Shown here in pieces: positions 44,906-54,447 of a DNA stretch of 64,000 bases. The notes under the pieces were generated by a model that saw nothing but the letters and a program-made list of their open reading frames with translations, was not told the origin of the DNA and ran no database searches. Source of the DNA: Sporolituus thermophilus DSM 23256 (GTDB taxonomy: Bacteria; Bacillota; Negativicutes; Sporomusales; Thermosinaceae); the NCBI RefSeq assembly GCF_900102435.1, contig NZ_FNBU01000015.1, positions 1 to 64,000 on the forward strand, given 5' to 3'. The position numbers and the translations under genes are program-made. Positions within the stretch are counted from its first letter, which is position 1. Every line of letters starts with the position of its first letter.

Positions 44906-45071
44906 AAGTAAGGGTTCGGTTGTAGTTCAAGTTTACTAATTTGGTCGCAGTACTTGAAGCAACACCATATTTGTCACTCTTATTAGTAGTTCTTGCTATT
45001 ATAAGCCTGGCAAGTGTAAAATGAAATACTAGAGTTATATTTTGGTGGATAGTTTGGACAAGGAGAGCAAT

Positions 45072-46865
45072 ATGGCTGAGATTCATGGAGACATAGCTGG
45101 ATTAAGAAAATCGACTATTTCCCGGCTGGAAAAGCTGTACGATTTCGTTGTACCTTCCGGTCAGGTTGCTACAGGAGAGATTATTCAACTTTTGGCTGAA
45201 CTATCGGGCGAATTGAAGCGGGAAATAGCTCTCTATCTTAATCGCCGCGGCCAAGTTATTCGGGTAGCCATTGGGGATGCGACAACCGTAGGGCTTCCTC
45301 AGGCTAATGGGCGGCGTGCTTTAAACCGGTTAAGCGGCCTTCGATGTTTGCATACCCATCCCAGCGGTGATAGCCAGTTAAGTGATGTCGATCTGGCGTC
45401 GTTACGGGAAATGCGCTTTGATTTGATGGCTGCTTTGGGAGTTGAAGGTGGCGCCGTAAAACAAGTAAGTTTTGGTTATATCAGCGGCTGTCGGAATGAC
45501 GAACTCCTTGTCCAAACTGTTGGACCGGTACGGTTAGAGGACTTTATTCTGCTGGATTTTTCCTTTTTGCTGAAACAGATTGAAGATCAGTTGGTCCACA
45601 GAAAACAAGCGAGCGAAGCTATTAAACCTGAGCGCGCCCTACTCGTAGGTATCGAAAAGGGCACTGGCTGGAATATTTCAGATTCTTTAAAAGAACTTGC
45701 TCAACTGGCGGAAACGGCCGGCGCACAGGTAGTAGATATAATCTCGCAGCGGCGTGAGCGGCCGGATGCCGCATTTTTTATCGGCCGCGGGAAAGTACAC
45801 GAAATTAATCTCCTGCGTCAGTCCAAGGATATAAATCTAATCATTTTTGATGACGAACTGTCGCCAGCCCAACAACGTAACCTAGAACAGGCTTTGGGTA
45901 TAAAAGTACTTGACCGCACGGCATTAATTTTAGATATTTTTGCTCAACGGGCGCGGACACGTGAGGGAAAGTTGCAAGTTGAACTGGCCCAACTTCGCTA
46001 TAACCTGCCGCGTTTGGGCGGACAAGGTTTGGTATTGTCGCGGCTAGGTGGTGGAATTGGTACACGGGGCCCCGGCGAAACGAAACTCGAAGTCGATAAG
46101 CGACGTATTCGCGAGAGAATTGCCGATATCGAGGCTGAGATTGAGCAAATAAAAAAACATCGCAATTTGCATCGTGAACGTCGACAGAATGCCAATCTTC
46201 CTACGCTAGCGCTAGTAGGTTACACGAATGCCGGGAAATCGACACTGCTAAATACGTTGACCAACGCAGGCGTTCTGGCGGAGGATAAGCTTTTTGCCAC
46301 TCTTGATCCTACAACTCGTCGGTTCAAGCTGCCAAACGGGCAAGAGGCATTACTTACCGATACCGTGGGGTTTATCCAAAAGCTACCGCATCAGCTAATT
46401 GCTGCATTTCGAGCAACTTTGGAAGAAGTGGTGCATGCTGATCTTTTACTGCATATTGTCGATGCGAGCTATCCGCGGTATGAGGAGCAAATGGGTTCGG
46501 TCTTTGAGGTATTGCGGGAACTTCAGGCAGATACCAAGGATATCATCACCGTCTTTAATAAAATTGATAAAATTGAAAACCCCAATATTATTGCTCGTCT
46601 CGTGCGCGAACCTGACAGTGTTGCCATATCAGCCCTAACCGGCTTGGGAATTGATAGCCTACTAGAGCAAGTGCAAAATAAGTTAAGAAATATTACCACA
46701 GATGTATGTTTGGTTATACCTTATTCCGAGACCGGACTCGTCAATCAGTTGTATGAACTTGGCTCTGTTATCAGCATTGATTATAAAACAGAAAATATTG
46801 TTGTCCACGCACAGTTACCTCACCAATTTCGAAAGCGTTTTGAACCCTATATGAAACAGGAGTGA
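45072..46865 (+). CDS. hflX: GTPase HflX
   Basis: A 597-residue, firmicute-type HflX with an extra N-terminal ~170 residues ([21 protein letters not shown]). The HflX domain follows with the [21 protein letters not shown] signature, a GTPase domain ([30 protein letters not shown]) and a C-terminal part. It is a ribosome-splitting rescue factor. An ATG at 45072 behind aaggagag is used; an upstream start at 45042 has no ribosome-binding site. Confidence 0.95.
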   Translation: MAEIHGDIAGLRKSTISRLEKLYDFVVPSGQVATGEIIQLLAELSGELKREIALYLNRRGQVIRVAIGDATTVGLPQANGRRALNRLSGLRCLHTHPSGDSQLSDVDLASLREMRFDLMAALGVEGGAVKQVSFGYISGCRNDELLVQTVGPVRLEDFILLDFSFLLKQIEDQLVHRKQASEAIKPERALLVGIEKGTGWNISDSLKELAQLAETAGAQVVDIISQRRERPDAAFFIGRGKVHEINLLRQSKDINLIIFDDELSPAQQRNLEQALGIKVLDRTALILDIFAQRARTREGKLQVELAQLRYNLPRLGGQGLVLSRLGGGIGTRGPGETKLEVDKRRIRERIADIEAEIEQIKKHRNLHRERRQNANLPTLALVGYTNAGKSTLLNTLTNAGVLAEDKLFATLDPTTRRFKLPNGQEALLTDTVGFIQKLPHQLIAAFRATLEEVVHADLLLHIVDASYPRYEEQMGSVFEVLRELQADTKDIITVFNKIDKIENPNIIARLVREPDSVAISALTGLGIDSLLEQVQNKLRNITTDVCLVIPYSETGLVNQLYELGSVISIDYKTENIVVHAQLPHQFRKRFEPYMKQE

Positions 46866-46871
46866 ACAAGT

Positions 46872-48119
46872 TTGCCACACTTTAGTAAAGAACTTTACGA
46901 TCTTCGCACTGAGGCCATGCGCCGTGCGCAGCCCTTTTTCGCCATGGCTGATGCTATTGCTGAAGAAAATACCGCCCGGATCCTGGCGGTTTTTCGCAAA
47001 CACCAAGTGACAGATTTTCATTTTCGTTCCACTACTGGTTATGGTTACGACGATGCGGGGCGTGATAAACTGGACCGAATTTGGGCGGATGTATGTGGTG
47101 CTGAAAAAGCGCTTTTCCGTATTCAGTTTGTCTCCGGAACTCATGCATTAGCGACTGTGTTATTTGGCCTTTTGCGGCCAGGCGACGAACTTGTAAGTGT
47201 TACCGGGTCGCCTTACGACACAATGCGCACTGTTATTGGGTACCCACAGGTAACACCAGGCTCTTTACGTGAGCTCGGGATAGATTACCGGGAAGTACCT
47301 ATGGGAGAGAGCGGACCAGACTTAAATGCTATTGCTGCGGCTATACGTCCTAAAACAAAAATGGTTCTGATCCAGCGTTCACGGGGATATAGTTTACGTA
47401 CTCCCCTCAATATTGACGATATCAGCAAGATTTGCGACTGTGTTAAAAGCTTGAAGAAGGATTGTATTTGTTTTGTTGATAACTGTTACGGCGAGTTTGT
47501 GGAAAAAGCCGAACCCACTGCAGTAGGCGCTGATATTATGGCTGGCTCGTTAATCAAGAACCCCGGAGGAGGATTTGCTCCGAGCGGGGGATATATCGCC
47601 GGTAAAGCAGACTTAGTAGAACTAGCCGCTTTTCGGTTAACCGCGCCAGGAATAGGAAGTGAGCTAGGTGCTTCACTCGTTGATAACCGGTTACTTTATC
47701 AAGGGCTTTTTATGGCACCGCACATCGTAGCCCAAGCGGTGAAAGGAGCTATTTTCGCGGCGGCTTTCTTTTCTTTATTAAATTATAAGACCAGACCGCT
47801 GCCAGAAGAACGGCGCAGCGATATCATACAGGCCATTGAATTAGGCTCTCCAGAAAAAATGATCGCATTTTGCCGGGGATTACAGAAATATTCCCCCGTC
47901 AATGCCCATTTTCAACCTGAGCCCAGCGTTATACCCGGTTATAGTGACGCCGTCATCATGGCTGCCGGTACGTTTGTTCAAGGGGCATCTATTGAACTAA
48001 GCGCCGACGGCCCAATACGTCCTCCATATGCCATTTATCTGCAGGGGGGACTTACATTCGAGCATGCCGTTCTTGGTGTAATGGGAGCCGCAGCCGAGAT
48101 AACAGGTATGAAAAAATAG
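46872..48119 (+). CDS. Methionine gamma-lyase/aluminium-resistance-family PLP protein
   Basis: A 415-residue PLP-dependent protein of the family once called aluminium resistance protein. It has the family GYGYDDAGRDKLD, the PLP-lysine region GSLIKNPGGGFAPSGGYIAG, and VSGTHALATVLFGLLRPGDE. Family members may have C-S lyase activity; the substrate is unknown. It starts at a TTG 6 nt after hflX, behind caggagtg, and is often linked to hflX in Firmicutes. Confidence 0.88.
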   Translation: MPHFSKELYDLRTEAMRRAQPFFAMADAIAEENTARILAVFRKHQVTDFHFRSTTGYGYDDAGRDKLDRIWADVCGAEKALFRIQFVSGTHALATVLFGLLRPGDELVSVTGSPYDTMRTVIGYPQVTPGSLRELGIDYREVPMGESGPDLNAIAAAIRPKTKMVLIQRSRGYSLRTPLNIDDISKICDCVKSLKKDCICFVDNCYGEFVEKAEPTAVGADIMAGSLIKNPGGGFAPSGGYIAGKADLVELAAFRLTAPGIGSELGASLVDNRLLYQGLFMAPHIVAQAVKGAIFAAAFFSLLNYKTRPLPEERRSDIIQAIELGSPEKMIAFCRGLQKYSPVNAHFQPEPSVIPGYSDAVIMAAGTFVQGASIELSADGPIRPPYAIYLQGGLTFEHAVLGVMGAAAEITGMKK

Positions 48120-48196
48120 CATAAACCTGATAATTTAACGATAGCCGACAGGAAAATAGCTAAGCATGTCGAATAAAAGTGCCTGTAACATGAAAG

Positions 48197-49072
48197 ATGG
48201 TATATTTTTTCTGGTGGGATTCTGTGGAATACATATTAATTAGCGTTTTTACAATACTTTTGACAACATTTCTGGTTTATAAAATTGCCAATCGTATATT
48301 TAACGTTCCTCTGCGAAAGAAACCACTCTTTCTTTGTGCTGCCTGCGCTCTATTCATTAGTTTGGTATTGCCGCGTATTGTTGTAGGTGTTACGGGATTG
48401 CTAGGTACGCTAGTAGTTTTGGCACTGTTTGCCGTTTTGTTTGCTTATTTTATTGCTTATTACGATAATCATGACCAATCCCCACCTGTTGCAGAAATAC
48501 CTGTAGAAAAAGGCTTGATGGACGAAAAGGTAGCTACCGTAGAAACCGCGGAGGGCCCGCTACCGAAGGATAATGCCCGAACGCCGGAAGAGCAAGATAC
48601 CATTATCCAAACAACTTTGAACGGTCAGGAGGTTACTGTGTCTCCTCCTTCCGTACGGTCCGATTTAAGTGACCAACCTCTGTCAGATGCACTGGATGAT
48701 TTACTGGATTATGCTTTTCAGCAAAAAGAAGCAGGTAATCTTTGTTTAGCTCTAAAATATTTCCAACAGGCTCTAAAGCTCTATCCTGATAATGAGGTTA
48801 GCCCTTTGATAGTCGTAGAGATTGGGAGCATTTTAAAAAATAAAGGACAGTATGACGAAGCAATTAAGGTATTTGTCGAGGGACGCAATTTACCGGCGCT
48901 AAGGTCTAACAGCACTGTGCAACAGGATTTTATCAATACCATTGCATACCTGCGAATTGTTCGCAATGTTTTGTTACAGCGCCGTTTGGGATTTATCCCG
49001 TATGGAGAAATTCCTGCAGCGGTATTCGATGAAATTGACGCTGAGTTTCGTGAATGGCGAAAGTTGACTTAA
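48197..49072 (+). CDS. Membrane-anchored TPR-repeat protein
   Basis: A 291-residue protein (or 283 from GTG 48221). Two to three hydrophobic helices (from ~12 to 90) anchor it. An acidic linker (~95-165) and a C-terminal region with TPR-like motifs (LDYAFQQKEAGNLCLALKYFQQALKLYPD and SILKNKGQYDEAIKVFVEG) follow. Function is not assignable. It lies in the same direction before the PRC-barrel gene, 30 bp away. Confidence 0.6.
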   Translation: MVYFFWWDSVEYILISVFTILLTTFLVYKIANRIFNVPLRKKPLFLCAACALFISLVLPRIVVGVTGLLGTLVVLALFAVLFAYFIAYYDNHDQSPPVAEIPVEKGLMDEKVATVETAEGPLPKDNARTPEEQDTIIQTTLNGQEVTVSPPSVRSDLSDQPLSDALDDLLDYAFQQKEAGNLCLALKYFQQALKLYPDNEVSPLIVVEIGSILKNKGQYDEAIKVFVEGRNLPALRSNSTVQQDFINTIAYLRIVRNVLLQRRLGFIPYGEIPAAVFDEIDAEFREWRKLT

Positions 49073-49102
49073 CATAATCTGAATTGGACAGGAGGTCTTT
49101 TC

Positions 49103-49882
49103 ATGAAAAAAAGCGCAGAAATTCTTGGGTTACCTGTAATAAGTATTTTGGAAGGTAAAGAGTTAGGCACCGTTAAAGATTTGGTTATCGACGCCAGTGG
49201 TGGGACGGTTACTGCACTAATTGTCGACGACGAAAAATGGTATCTTGGCGCAAAATTACTACCGTTCGGGGCCATCACGGGTCTTGGTGAATATGCTATA
49301 ACTGTTGACAGTAGTGATAATATTCTGTCGGTAGTTAAGTCGCCTGAGTTAGAACAATTACTAATCGAAAACGTAAAAGTGATCGGTACGAAGGTTGTGA
49401 CCAAAGCTGGCCGCATTCAAGGTACGGTTAGCGAGATTATTATTGACGGTACCGGAAAAATTGCTGCCTGCGAAATTTCGGAAAGTAACGGGGCAATTGC
49501 CAGCGTACCGGCTCAACGTATCGTCACTTTTGGTAAAAGCGTTTTAATCATTACAGATGAAGATCAACCGGTGAACATTACTGCAGTAACGGCAAAAACG
49601 ATGGAAAAACACGAGATACCTGTTGTGAATGAACGGTTAACAGTACAAACTACACCGTCTTCATCGGTAGCGGTACATTCTGGAAAAGAAACAGACGACG
49701 ATTCTACGCGGAAATTTGACGAAAAACACCGTAAGTTTCTGCTAGGGAAAAAGGCCAGTCGCCGCATTGAAACCGATAACGGCATGATTATCGTCGATCA
49801 GGGCGGAGAGATTACCGAAGAAGTTTTACAAAAGGCCAAACTAGCTGGCAAATTCGTTGAACTATCCATGAGCGTACAGTGA
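49103..49882 (+). CDS. Twin PRC-barrel protein
   Basis: A 259-residue cytoplasmic protein with two PRC-barrel domains (residues ~5-75, LGTVKDLVIDASGGTVTALIVDDEK, and ~95-155, GTVSEIIIDGTGKIAACEI). A C-terminal tail of uncertain fold (DEKHRKFLLGKKASRRI) follows. PRC barrels bind RNA or protein partners, often at the membrane or cell division apparatus; the role is unknown. It has a cleanly spaced aggagg site and precedes a VanW gene. Confidence 0.75.
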   Translation: MKKSAEILGLPVISILEGKELGTVKDLVIDASGGTVTALIVDDEKWYLGAKLLPFGAITGLGEYAITVDSSDNILSVVKSPELEQLLIENVKVIGTKVVTKAGRIQGTVSEIIIDGTGKIAACEISESNGAIASVPAQRIVTFGKSVLIITDEDQPVNITAVTAKTMEKHEIPVVNERLTVQTTPSSSVAVHSGKETDDDSTRKFDEKHRKFLLGKKASRRIETDNGMIIVDQGGEITEEVLQKAKLAGKFVELSMSVQ

Positions 49883-49890
49883 GAGCCGCA

Positions 49891-49915
49891 AGTCCCCGCT
49901 TTTTGCGGGGGCTTT
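49891..49915 (+). terminator. Terminator after the PRC-barrel gene
   Basis: Stem agtccccgc/gcgggggct (one G-U pair), 5-nt loop, followed by a short T-run. Confidence 0.75.
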
Positions 49916-49956
49916 ATATTATCTATCAGACCTAAAATAGCGAAAGGTGTTAGGCT

Positions 49957-51333
49957 GTGGAACCTGTAGCAACAAAGAGAAAAAACAATTTAATGTTATT
50001 CTTGCTAATTATATTTTTGTTTACAGCAGTAAGCTTTGGTGCTACCAATGCCGCTTTCATGGTTACGCAGAATATCTACCACGGTGTAACGGTTGAAGGT
50101 ATACCTGTTGGGGGACTGACTGTCCAGGAAGCGGAGAGACGGTTAAGTACGCACTTTGGCGAACGTTTAAAGTATCCGTTGATAGAATTGCTTTATGAGA
50201 ATAATAAGTGGGAAATTACGGCTAACCAAATAGATTTTTCGATAGATGCAGCTTCGCTTGCCAGGGAAGCTTACCAAATCGGTCGCAGAGGGGGAATACT
50301 TCAACAGCTGCGAGAACGCTATCTTGCCATTTATCATAGTTATTCGGTGCCTCTAGCAATGAGTTATAATCACGAAAAATTACAGTCGGTCGTTATCAAA
50401 ATCGCCAAAGAAATGAATCGGGACGCTCAGAGTGCCTACCTTACCCAATACAAAGGCGGAGTTTTTATTGTTCCTGAGATCATTGGCGTAAAGGTAAATG
50501 TCGCGCAAACCGTCGCTGATATCGTAAGAAAAATGAACACAACCTTGCCAGTTAGGGCAGAAATATCGGTAGAAAAGGTGGTTCCGCCTATCCTTGCGCA
50601 AGACCTTGCTTCTATCGATGGCATTATAGCCGCCTATACCACCCAATTTGACCCACGCGACGAAAATCGAACACAGAATGTCCAATTAGCGGCAAAAAGC
50701 ATTAATGGCGTTCTGGTACGGCCTGGGGATGTATTTTCTTTTAACACTCATGTGGGACCGCGACTGGCAGAACATGGTTACCGTGAAGCGCCTGTTTTTG
50801 TCGATGGTAGGTTAAGCACTGATTGGGGTGGAGGAGTGTGCCAAGTAAGCAGTACTTTGTATAATGCCGTACTACTGGCTGACTTGGAGATTGAAGAGCG
50901 AACCGCCCATTTTCGCCCACCCGGCTATGTCCCGCTCGGGCAAGATGCTACCGTAGCTGACAATCAACTGGATTTTAAATTTAGGAATACCACCGACTAT
51001 AACATTTATCTTATGACCGAGGTAACGGGCAATCAACTAACCGTTAACATCTTCGGCAAACGGCTGCCTAATAGTCCGGAAATTCGCATCATTGCTGCCG
51101 ACAAGCAAATAATTGAGCCGAAAACCGTAATAAAACAAGATCCAACCCTAGAACTGGGCAAAGAAGTTGTGGAATCGGAAGGACAAAAGGGATACCAAAT
51201 CACTACCTACCGCATAAAGCTCAGCAACGGTCAGGAAATTGCCCGTGAATTTCTCGCCAGCGATGAATATAAACCTGTTGACCGGATAATCCGCGTCGGT
51301 ATTAAAACCTCTCCCAAAGAATCTAGCAAGTGA
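49957..51333 (+). CDS. VanW-family exported protein with G5-like domain
   Basis: A 458-residue protein with a membrane helix near the N-terminus (LFLLIIFLFTAVSFGATNAA), a peptidoglycan-binding-type middle (~60-210), then a VanW domain (RPGDVFSFNTHVGPR, GGGVCQVSSTLYNAVLLAD). A G5-like C-terminal (~380-455) follows. VanW proteins are envelope-associated; function is not settled. It starts at a GTG 39 bp after the terminator, and its stop overlaps the following frame. Confidence 0.85.
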   Translation: MEPVATKRKNNLMLFLLIIFLFTAVSFGATNAAFMVTQNIYHGVTVEGIPVGGLTVQEAERRLSTHFGERLKYPLIELLYENNKWEITANQIDFSIDAASLAREAYQIGRRGGILQQLRERYLAIYHSYSVPLAMSYNHEKLQSVVIKIAKEMNRDAQSAYLTQYKGGVFIVPEIIGVKVNVAQTVADIVRKMNTTLPVRAEISVEKVVPPILAQDLASIDGIIAAYTTQFDPRDENRTQNVQLAAKSINGVLVRPGDVFSFNTHVGPRLAEHGYREAPVFVDGRLSTDWGGGVCQVSSTLYNAVLLADLEIEERTAHFRPPGYVPLGQDATVADNQLDFKFRNTTDYNIYLMTEVTGNQLTVNIFGKRLPNSPEIRIIAADKQIIEPKTVIKQDPTLELGKEVVESEGQKGYQITTYRIKLSNGQEIAREFLASDEYKPVDRIIRVGIKTSPKESSK

Positions 51334-51422
51334 CAAGGCATACATCTGCTGTATACGTAAAAGGAAAACACCTTGCCATAAGACAAATTTTATGTAAGAA
51401 CCTGTCACAAGGTGGGATGGCG

Positions 51423-52583
51423 ATGTCCACTAATATCACTTTTGCAATCGGTCAGCCGCTTTATATCAGAATGGTATCTCCACAGAGTACGACCTATGTG
51501 ACACGCATTCTTGCAATGTCTATGCATACCTTGACTATCAGTATTCCTTACGACGAGGGACGCATGCTCCTTTGGCCGGTAGGGACATGGCTAGAAGTGA
51601 TTGCCTCAAACCCTGGAGGCGACTATGTATTTAATGCCGAAATACTCAGTCGTGCCCTCGGTGATGTTAAAAGTTACATTATTACTCGTCCGCAAACCAT
51701 TGCCCGCTACAATAATCGGCATTTGACTTCAGGAGCAATGACAAGGGTTATTGCGCTTACCAGCGGAAAGGGTGGGGTAGGGAAGACTACCTTGGCAATT
51801 AATCTAGCCATAGCGTTGGCTTCTTACGGGAAACGAGTTTTTATTATGGATGTAGATCTTGGCACTGCTAACGTGGATGTTCTTTTAGGATTGCGGCCGC
51901 AATGGGACATTACTGCCGTGCTTGCCGAGGAAAAAAGTCTTCTCGATATTGCCATCCCTGCTCCTGGTAATATTGCCGTTATCCCTGGCGGTTCGGGCCT
52001 CCAGGAATTAACGCAAATGAGCGAGAGTCGGTTTATAAAGCTTATTCATAGTTTTAATCAGTTAGATGGATTAGCTGATATCCTTCTTTTGGATACAGGT
52101 GCTGGCATTTCCCGCGATGTTTCGAATTTTTTACTTGCAGCAGATGAAGTAGTTGTTGTGACTACGCCTGAGCCGCATGCTCTGACTGACGCATATGCCA
52201 TTATCAAGATCATGCATAAGCTACAATGTTCTTCCCGAAAAATGCTTATCGTTAATCGAGCGGAAACGGTAGAAGAGGCAAGGGAAGTAGCAGATAAACT
52301 GATCACCGCTAGTCATCATTTTTTACATCAAGAAATCAAGTATCTTGGAAGCGTTTGCGAGGACCGTGTTGTCCGTAAGTCACTCAAGGCACAGTATCCG
52401 CTTATCCTTTCCCACCCTCAATCGGCAGTAGCTAAAGACGTCCGCGCCATCGCAGCAAATTTACTGCATTTGCCGGTAAATCCGGTAAATACTGAGGCCA
52501 ATAGAGGTATTACTGGCTTTGTGTCAAAACTTGTATCTTTATTCCGGCGAAATTCCAGCGAAAAAATACTACAACCATACTAA
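51423..52583 (+). CDS. MinD/FlhG-type ATPase fused to a YcgR-N (PilZN)-like domain
   Basis: Residues 1-~95 resemble the PilZN/YcgR N-terminal domain (FAIGQPLYIRMVSPQ, GRMLLWPVGTWLEVI, VFNAEILSR). Residues ~110-386 are a deviant-Walker ATPase of the MinD/FlhG group (SGKGGVGKTTLAINLA, DVDLGTANVDVLLG, LLLDTGAGIS), likely binding membrane and partners through dimerisation. The ATG at 51423 has aaggtgg 7 nt upstream; the frame opens earlier without support. FlhG-like proteins place flagella or chemoreceptors; no flagellar genes lie in the window. The C-terminal stop is within a short tandem repeat. Confidence 0.72.
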   Translation: MSTNITFAIGQPLYIRMVSPQSTTYVTRILAMSMHTLTISIPYDEGRMLLWPVGTWLEVIASNPGGDYVFNAEILSRALGDVKSYIITRPQTIARYNNRHLTSGAMTRVIALTSGKGGVGKTTLAINLAIALASYGKRVFIMDVDLGTANVDVLLGLRPQWDITAVLAEEKSLLDIAIPAPGNIAVIPGGSGLQELTQMSESRFIKLIHSFNQLDGLADILLLDTGAGISRDVSNFLLAADEVVVVTTPEPHALTDAYAIIKIMHKLQCSSRKMLIVNRAETVEEAREVADKLITASHHFLHQEIKYLGSVCEDRVVRKSLKAQYPLILSHPQSAVAKDVRAIAANLLHLPVNPVNTEANRGITGFVSKLVSLFRRNSSEKILQPY

Positions 52584-52611
52584 ACTTGGGTAGCATACTA
52601 AACTTGGGTAG
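52576..52611 (+). repeat. 18-bp tandem repeat over the MinD-like stop codon
   Basis: The unit catactaaacttgggtag occurs twice back to back (52576-52593, 52594-52611). The first copy contains the TAA stop at 52581-52583. Confidence 0.95.
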
Positions 52612-52660
52612 TGAGTATAAAAAGTTTAATATATACTTCGTCCTACTGGCCGAGTAGTGA

Positions 52661-52693
52661 AAAGGGATGAGTAAAACATACTCATCCCTTTTT
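52661..52693. terminator. Bidirectional terminator between the MinD-like gene and lexA
   Basis: A 13-bp stem (aaagggatgagta / tactcatcccttt) with T-runs on both strands; convergent genes flank it. Confidence 0.9.
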
Positions 52694-52726
52694 ACCTATG
52701 CTTCCTATGCTTAGTTTAAAATTTAA

Positions 52727-53347
52727 TTAAAAACGGCGAAACAACCCAACTACTTTTCCTAATATAGTCACATTCTGGGAGTAAATAGGTTCCATATAAT
52801 TATTTTCGGGTTGTAAGCGAATATAGTCTTTTTCTTTATAGAACCGTTTTACCGTGGCTTCTTCGCCATCTAGTAAAGCAACGACTATGTCCCCATTTCT
52901 GGCCGTATTTTGTTCGCGCACAATCACAAGATCGCCGTCAAGGATACCGGCGTTAATCATGCTGTCGCCTCTAACAACCAACATAAAAACATTATCATCA
53001 TTACCGACAAACTCTGTTGGTAGGGGAAAGACTTCCTCAATGTTTTCCACCGCTAAAATAGGTTGGCCCGCTGTCACCCGTCCGACCATAGGAACAGGGG
53101 TTAAGGCTTTTTGACGCCATGGCGCTTCATCAAGCACCTCAATAGCTCTGGGTTTCGTAGGGTCGCGCCGAATAAAGCCTAATTCTTCCAATTTAGAAAG
53201 GTGGCTGTGTACGGTAGAACTTGAACTCAAGCCAACTGCTTCACCAATTTCACGAACTGATGGAGGGTATCCTTTTATGCGTAACGTTTCTTTTATGTAG
53301 GCTAAAATTTGCTTTTGCCGATTACTTAATAAAAATTCCTTAGTCAC
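52727..53347 (-). CDS. lexA: SOS repressor LexA
   Basis: A 206-residue LexA. It has an N-terminal winged helix ([39 protein letters not shown]), a self-cleavage site at Ala93-Gly94, and catalytic Ser129 (GDSM) and Lys167. It starts at a GTG. Operators for its own control lie upstream and are shared with the divergent yneA-like gene, as in Bacillus. Confidence 0.96.
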   Translation of the reverse strand: MTKEFLLSNRQKQILAYIKETLRIKGYPPSVREIGEAVGLSSSSTVHSHLSKLEELGFIRRDPTKPRAIEVLDEAPWRQKALTPVPMVGRVTAGQPILAVENIEEVFPLPTEFVGNDDNVFMLVVRGDSMINAGILDGDLVIVREQNTARNGDIVVALLDGEEATVKRFYKEKDYIRLQPENNYMEPIYSQNVTILGKVVGLFRRF

Positions 53348-53382
53348 TTTTTATTCAACCCCTGTAAACTCCTATTTCTTTC

Positions 53383-53493
53383 ATTATAACAATATTTTCC
53401 CGCTATTGCAAACATGAGTTCGAAAAAAAGCATCAGGTTTATTGACCAAACATATGTACTATGTTAAAATATTTGTAGACGAACATATGTTTA
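53383..53493. promoter_or_regulatory. Divergent lexA/yneA promoters with three LexA operators
   Basis: The minus-strand lexA promoter is TTGCAA (53406-53411) and TATAAT (53383-53388), 17-bp spacing. The plus-strand promoter is TTGACC (53442-53447) and TAAAAT (53465-53470), 17-bp spacing. LexA boxes like the CGAACATATGTTCG consensus lie at 53409-53422 (over the lexA -35), 53447-53460 (between the yneA -35 and -10), and 53480-53493 (just downstream). The sites match at 11-12 of 14 positions. Confidence 0.85.
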
Positions 53494-53506
53494 GAGGGGT
53501 GGTTGA

Positions 53507-53827
53507 ATGCTAAAGTATTATTTAAAATTATTTTTATTTACCATGTTGGTTGCAATTATTTCCTGGTATGGTTTAAGTGGTGCATTTGCACAAACAAATG
53601 CATTTTTGGTGTCTGATTCATACCAGCTTATTACCGTTAATTATGGTGATACTTTATGGTCAATTGCATCAAAATATGTAACCGATCAAGATGATATTCG
53701 CGACTTAATCATAGCCATTAAGCAGACGAATAATTTAGATAATGGCGTAGTAATTCATCCCGGTCAGCAACTTAAAATTCCACTCAAAACAAAAAATTTT
53801 GAGATAAGCAGGGTTGTCCAAAAATAG
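53507..53827 (+). CDS. yneA: YneA-like SOS-induced LysM protein (division suppressor)
   Basis: A 106-residue protein with a signal peptide or membrane helix (LFLFTMLVAIISWYGLSGAFA) and a LysM domain (ITVNYGDTLWSIASKY, NLDNGVVIHPGQQLKIP). This and its divergent position to lexA, with LexA boxes in its promoter, match Bacillus YneA, which blocks division during the SOS response by acting at the cell wall. It has an agaggggtgg site at the start. Confidence 0.88.
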   Translation: MLKYYLKLFLFTMLVAIISWYGLSGAFAQTNAFLVSDSYQLITVNYGDTLWSIASKYVTDQDDIRDLIIAIKQTNNLDNGVVIHPGQQLKIPLKTKNFEISRVVQK

Positions 53828-53848
53828 GCTTTTAAGGCCTATTTTTTT
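53822..53848 (+). terminator. Terminator after yneA
   Basis: Stem aaataggc/gcctattt over the stop codon, followed by a seven-T run. Confidence 0.85.
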
Positions 53849-54024
53849 GTGATTTTTTACGTCCGATAATATTTATTATGTTAAGTAAACGGTGGAAGAG
53901 GCCTCAAATTACATGCTGTAGGCCAGAAAATTTCTAACGAATAAAAATGCCGCTAAGTCAAATACTAAAACAGGACTTGTAACCAATAAAAAATTTGATC
54001 AAAAGATCAAATGGAGGTGAACCC

Positions 54025-54153
54025 TTGTCACTCAAATCGTCTTATAAATCAAAATCAACCCAGCATTTATATGAATTCTCAGAAGAGCTTGCTGTGAGCA
54101 AAGTAAGCAACGATCGTAAGTTTATAACTTCACAGGAAGAACAAAAACGATAA
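54025..54153 (+). CDS. Possible 42-residue small spore-type protein
   Basis: A TTG at 54025 lies 4 nt after a strong ggaggtga site and opens 42 codons. The product is Ser/Lys-rich, with the motif LYEFSEELAVSKVSND and a charged tail. EFSEEL recurs as EFSQEL in the next small frame. The position before two cotF-like coat genes suggests a small spore protein, but no family match is established. The ~600 bp around it (53849-54447) hold no larger gene. Confidence 0.5.
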   Translation: MSLKSSYKSKSTQHLYEFSEELAVSKVSNDRKFITSQEEQKR

Positions 54154-54179
54154 AACTGTTTAAATCTAGTCAAGATAGT

Positions 54180-54266
54180 ATGGCCAATAAATCATGCGAG
54201 TTTTCCCAAGAATTAACATCGAGCTCCTGTTTTTCTTCTAAATCCAAAAGCTCTTCCAAATCATAA
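54180..54266 (+). CDS. Possible 28-residue Ser-rich peptide
   Basis: ATG at 54180, 28 codons: MANKSCEFSQELT, then a Ser/Lys-rich tail with two Cys. No clear ribosome-binding site, so weak support. The EFSxEL motif links it to the frame just upstream; one may be a worn duplicate. Confidence 0.3.
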   Translation: MANKSCEFSQELTSSSCFSSKSKSSSKS

Positions 54267-54291
54267 CATAAATTATCACACGTATATGTAT

Positions 54292-54321
54292 AAGGGAGGT
54301 GTGTTAGCCACACCCCCTTTT
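54292..54321 (+). terminator. Terminator after the small spore-type frames
   Basis: Stem aagggaggtgtg with cacacccccttt (one mismatch, one G-U pair), loop ttagc, then Ts. It closes the small-frame transcript before the cotF-like genes. Confidence 0.6.
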
Positions 54322-54447
54322 CTCCTTTTCGCTTGATCCCTTGATATTTTGATATGATATTGAAGATTATTGCTATTGAAAATGTATACTTTTTCCTCTT
54401 TTGATACATATTACATATAAAATAAAAACTTTACGGAGGTAGTCATC

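Noticed and set aside
54170-54409. 79-codon minus-strand frame before the cotF-like genes
   Set aside because: No ribosome-binding site; low-complexity sequence antisense to the small Ser-rich frame and its terminator.
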